Assembly: GCA_964437735.1 (NCBI GenBank)
Contig: CAYTID010000054.1
Span: 1 to 14,205 of the forward strand
DNA length: 14,205 bases
Reading direction: 5' to 3'
Origin: CAYTID01 sp964437735
GTDB lineage: Bacteria; Bacteroidota; Ignavibacteria; UBA10030; BY39
The notes under the pieces were generated by a model that worked only from the letters and a program-made list of their open reading frames with translations, was not told where the DNA came from and made no database searches. Positions 14,072 to 14,205 of the stretch are shown here, piece after piece. How positions within the stretch are numbered: the stretch's first letter is position 1; every line of letters begins with the position of its first letter. A program made the translations under genes and the position numbers.

Positions 14072-14205
14072 TTATATTACTAATCCTTCTAACTCTGCAA
14101 AAATCTGTGCATCACTGAAACCGTGCCCGGTCATCGCTGAAGATGGACACGCCGCTACGCAAGTTCCGCATCCTTTGCACAGAGCCTCGTTGACGTGAGA
14201 TAGTT
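14072..14205 (-). CDS. hdrA: HdrA (heterodisulfide reductase subunit A-like), C-terminal end only
   Basis: Only the last 43 complete codons are in the window; the gene continues past the right edge. The visible part has one 4Fe-4S ferredoxin motif, CKGCGTCVAACP, followed by SSAMTGHGFSDAQIFAEL, the typical C-terminus of HdrA. In full-length HdrA this follows an FAD-binding thioredoxin-reductase-like domain, and the flavin is the bifurcation site in HdrABC-MvhADG complexes. The same-strand mvhDGA genes downstream support this reading over a generic ferredoxin. A 74-base gap with no clear terminator separates it from the small gene. hdrB and hdrC, if present, would lie off the right edge. Confidence 0.88.
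   Translation of the reverse strand, partial: LSHVNEALCKGCGTCVAACPSSAMTGHGFSDAQIFAELEGLVI

Noticed and set aside
14072..14205. A stand-alone ferredoxin at the right edge.
   Set aside because: Only one cluster motif is visible and the C-terminal TGHGFSDAQIFAEL stretch is typical of HdrA; linkage to mvhDGA agrees.

Overview
The window is AT-rich and tightly packed, with no gene-free stretch longer than about 150 bases. It has no insertion sequence, CRISPR array or phage gene. The gene families (DUF2723/TMEM260-type membrane protein, short secreted M1 peptidase, DUF1573, DinB-like protein, butyrate kinase, Mvh/Hdr-type hydrogenase) and the frequent lack of Shine-Dalgarno sites on the left suggest a bacterium of the Bacteroidota/Ignavibacteriota (FCB) group. 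An anaerobic or facultatively fermentative Ignavibacteria-like lineage fits best. This placement is inferred from gene content and not from a phylogenetic marker.

Left edge (1-270, minus strand): a cut-off tRNA-Tyr(GTA) follows a complete tRNA-Thr(TGT), with a good sigma70-like promoter upstream. This matches the start of the widespread Thr-Tyr-Gly-Thr-tuf cluster, which would continue off the left end. A DUF2723 multi-pass membrane protein (273-2162, minus) comes next.

Centre (2284-9975, plus strand): a secreted M1 zinc metallopeptidase; butyrate kinase and phosphate butyryltransferase (buk-ptb), which make ATP from butyryl-CoA or branched acyl-CoAs; a secreted DUF1573 protein abutting a DinB-like metal-binding protein; and a lipoprotein with two similar domains abutting a 568-residue Rossmann-fold protein of unknown function. 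Peptide hydrolysis followed by acyl-CoA-to-acid conversion would suit a peptide or amino-acid fermenter, but that link is inferred.

Right part (10095-14205, minus strand): a run of co-oriented genes encoding, in transcription order, the C-terminus of HdrA, a 58-residue helical protein, a PflX-type radical SAM protein, and the MvhD, MvhG and MvhA subunits of a group 3c-like [NiFe] hydrogenase. HdrA and MvhADG are the parts of the flavin-based electron-bifurcating hydrogenase/heterodisulfide-reductase complex known from methanogens. Here they sit in what looks like a bacterium, with two unexplained genes between hdrA and mvhD. The plus-strand and minus-strand blocks converge at about 9976-10094, where two hairpin terminators lie close together.
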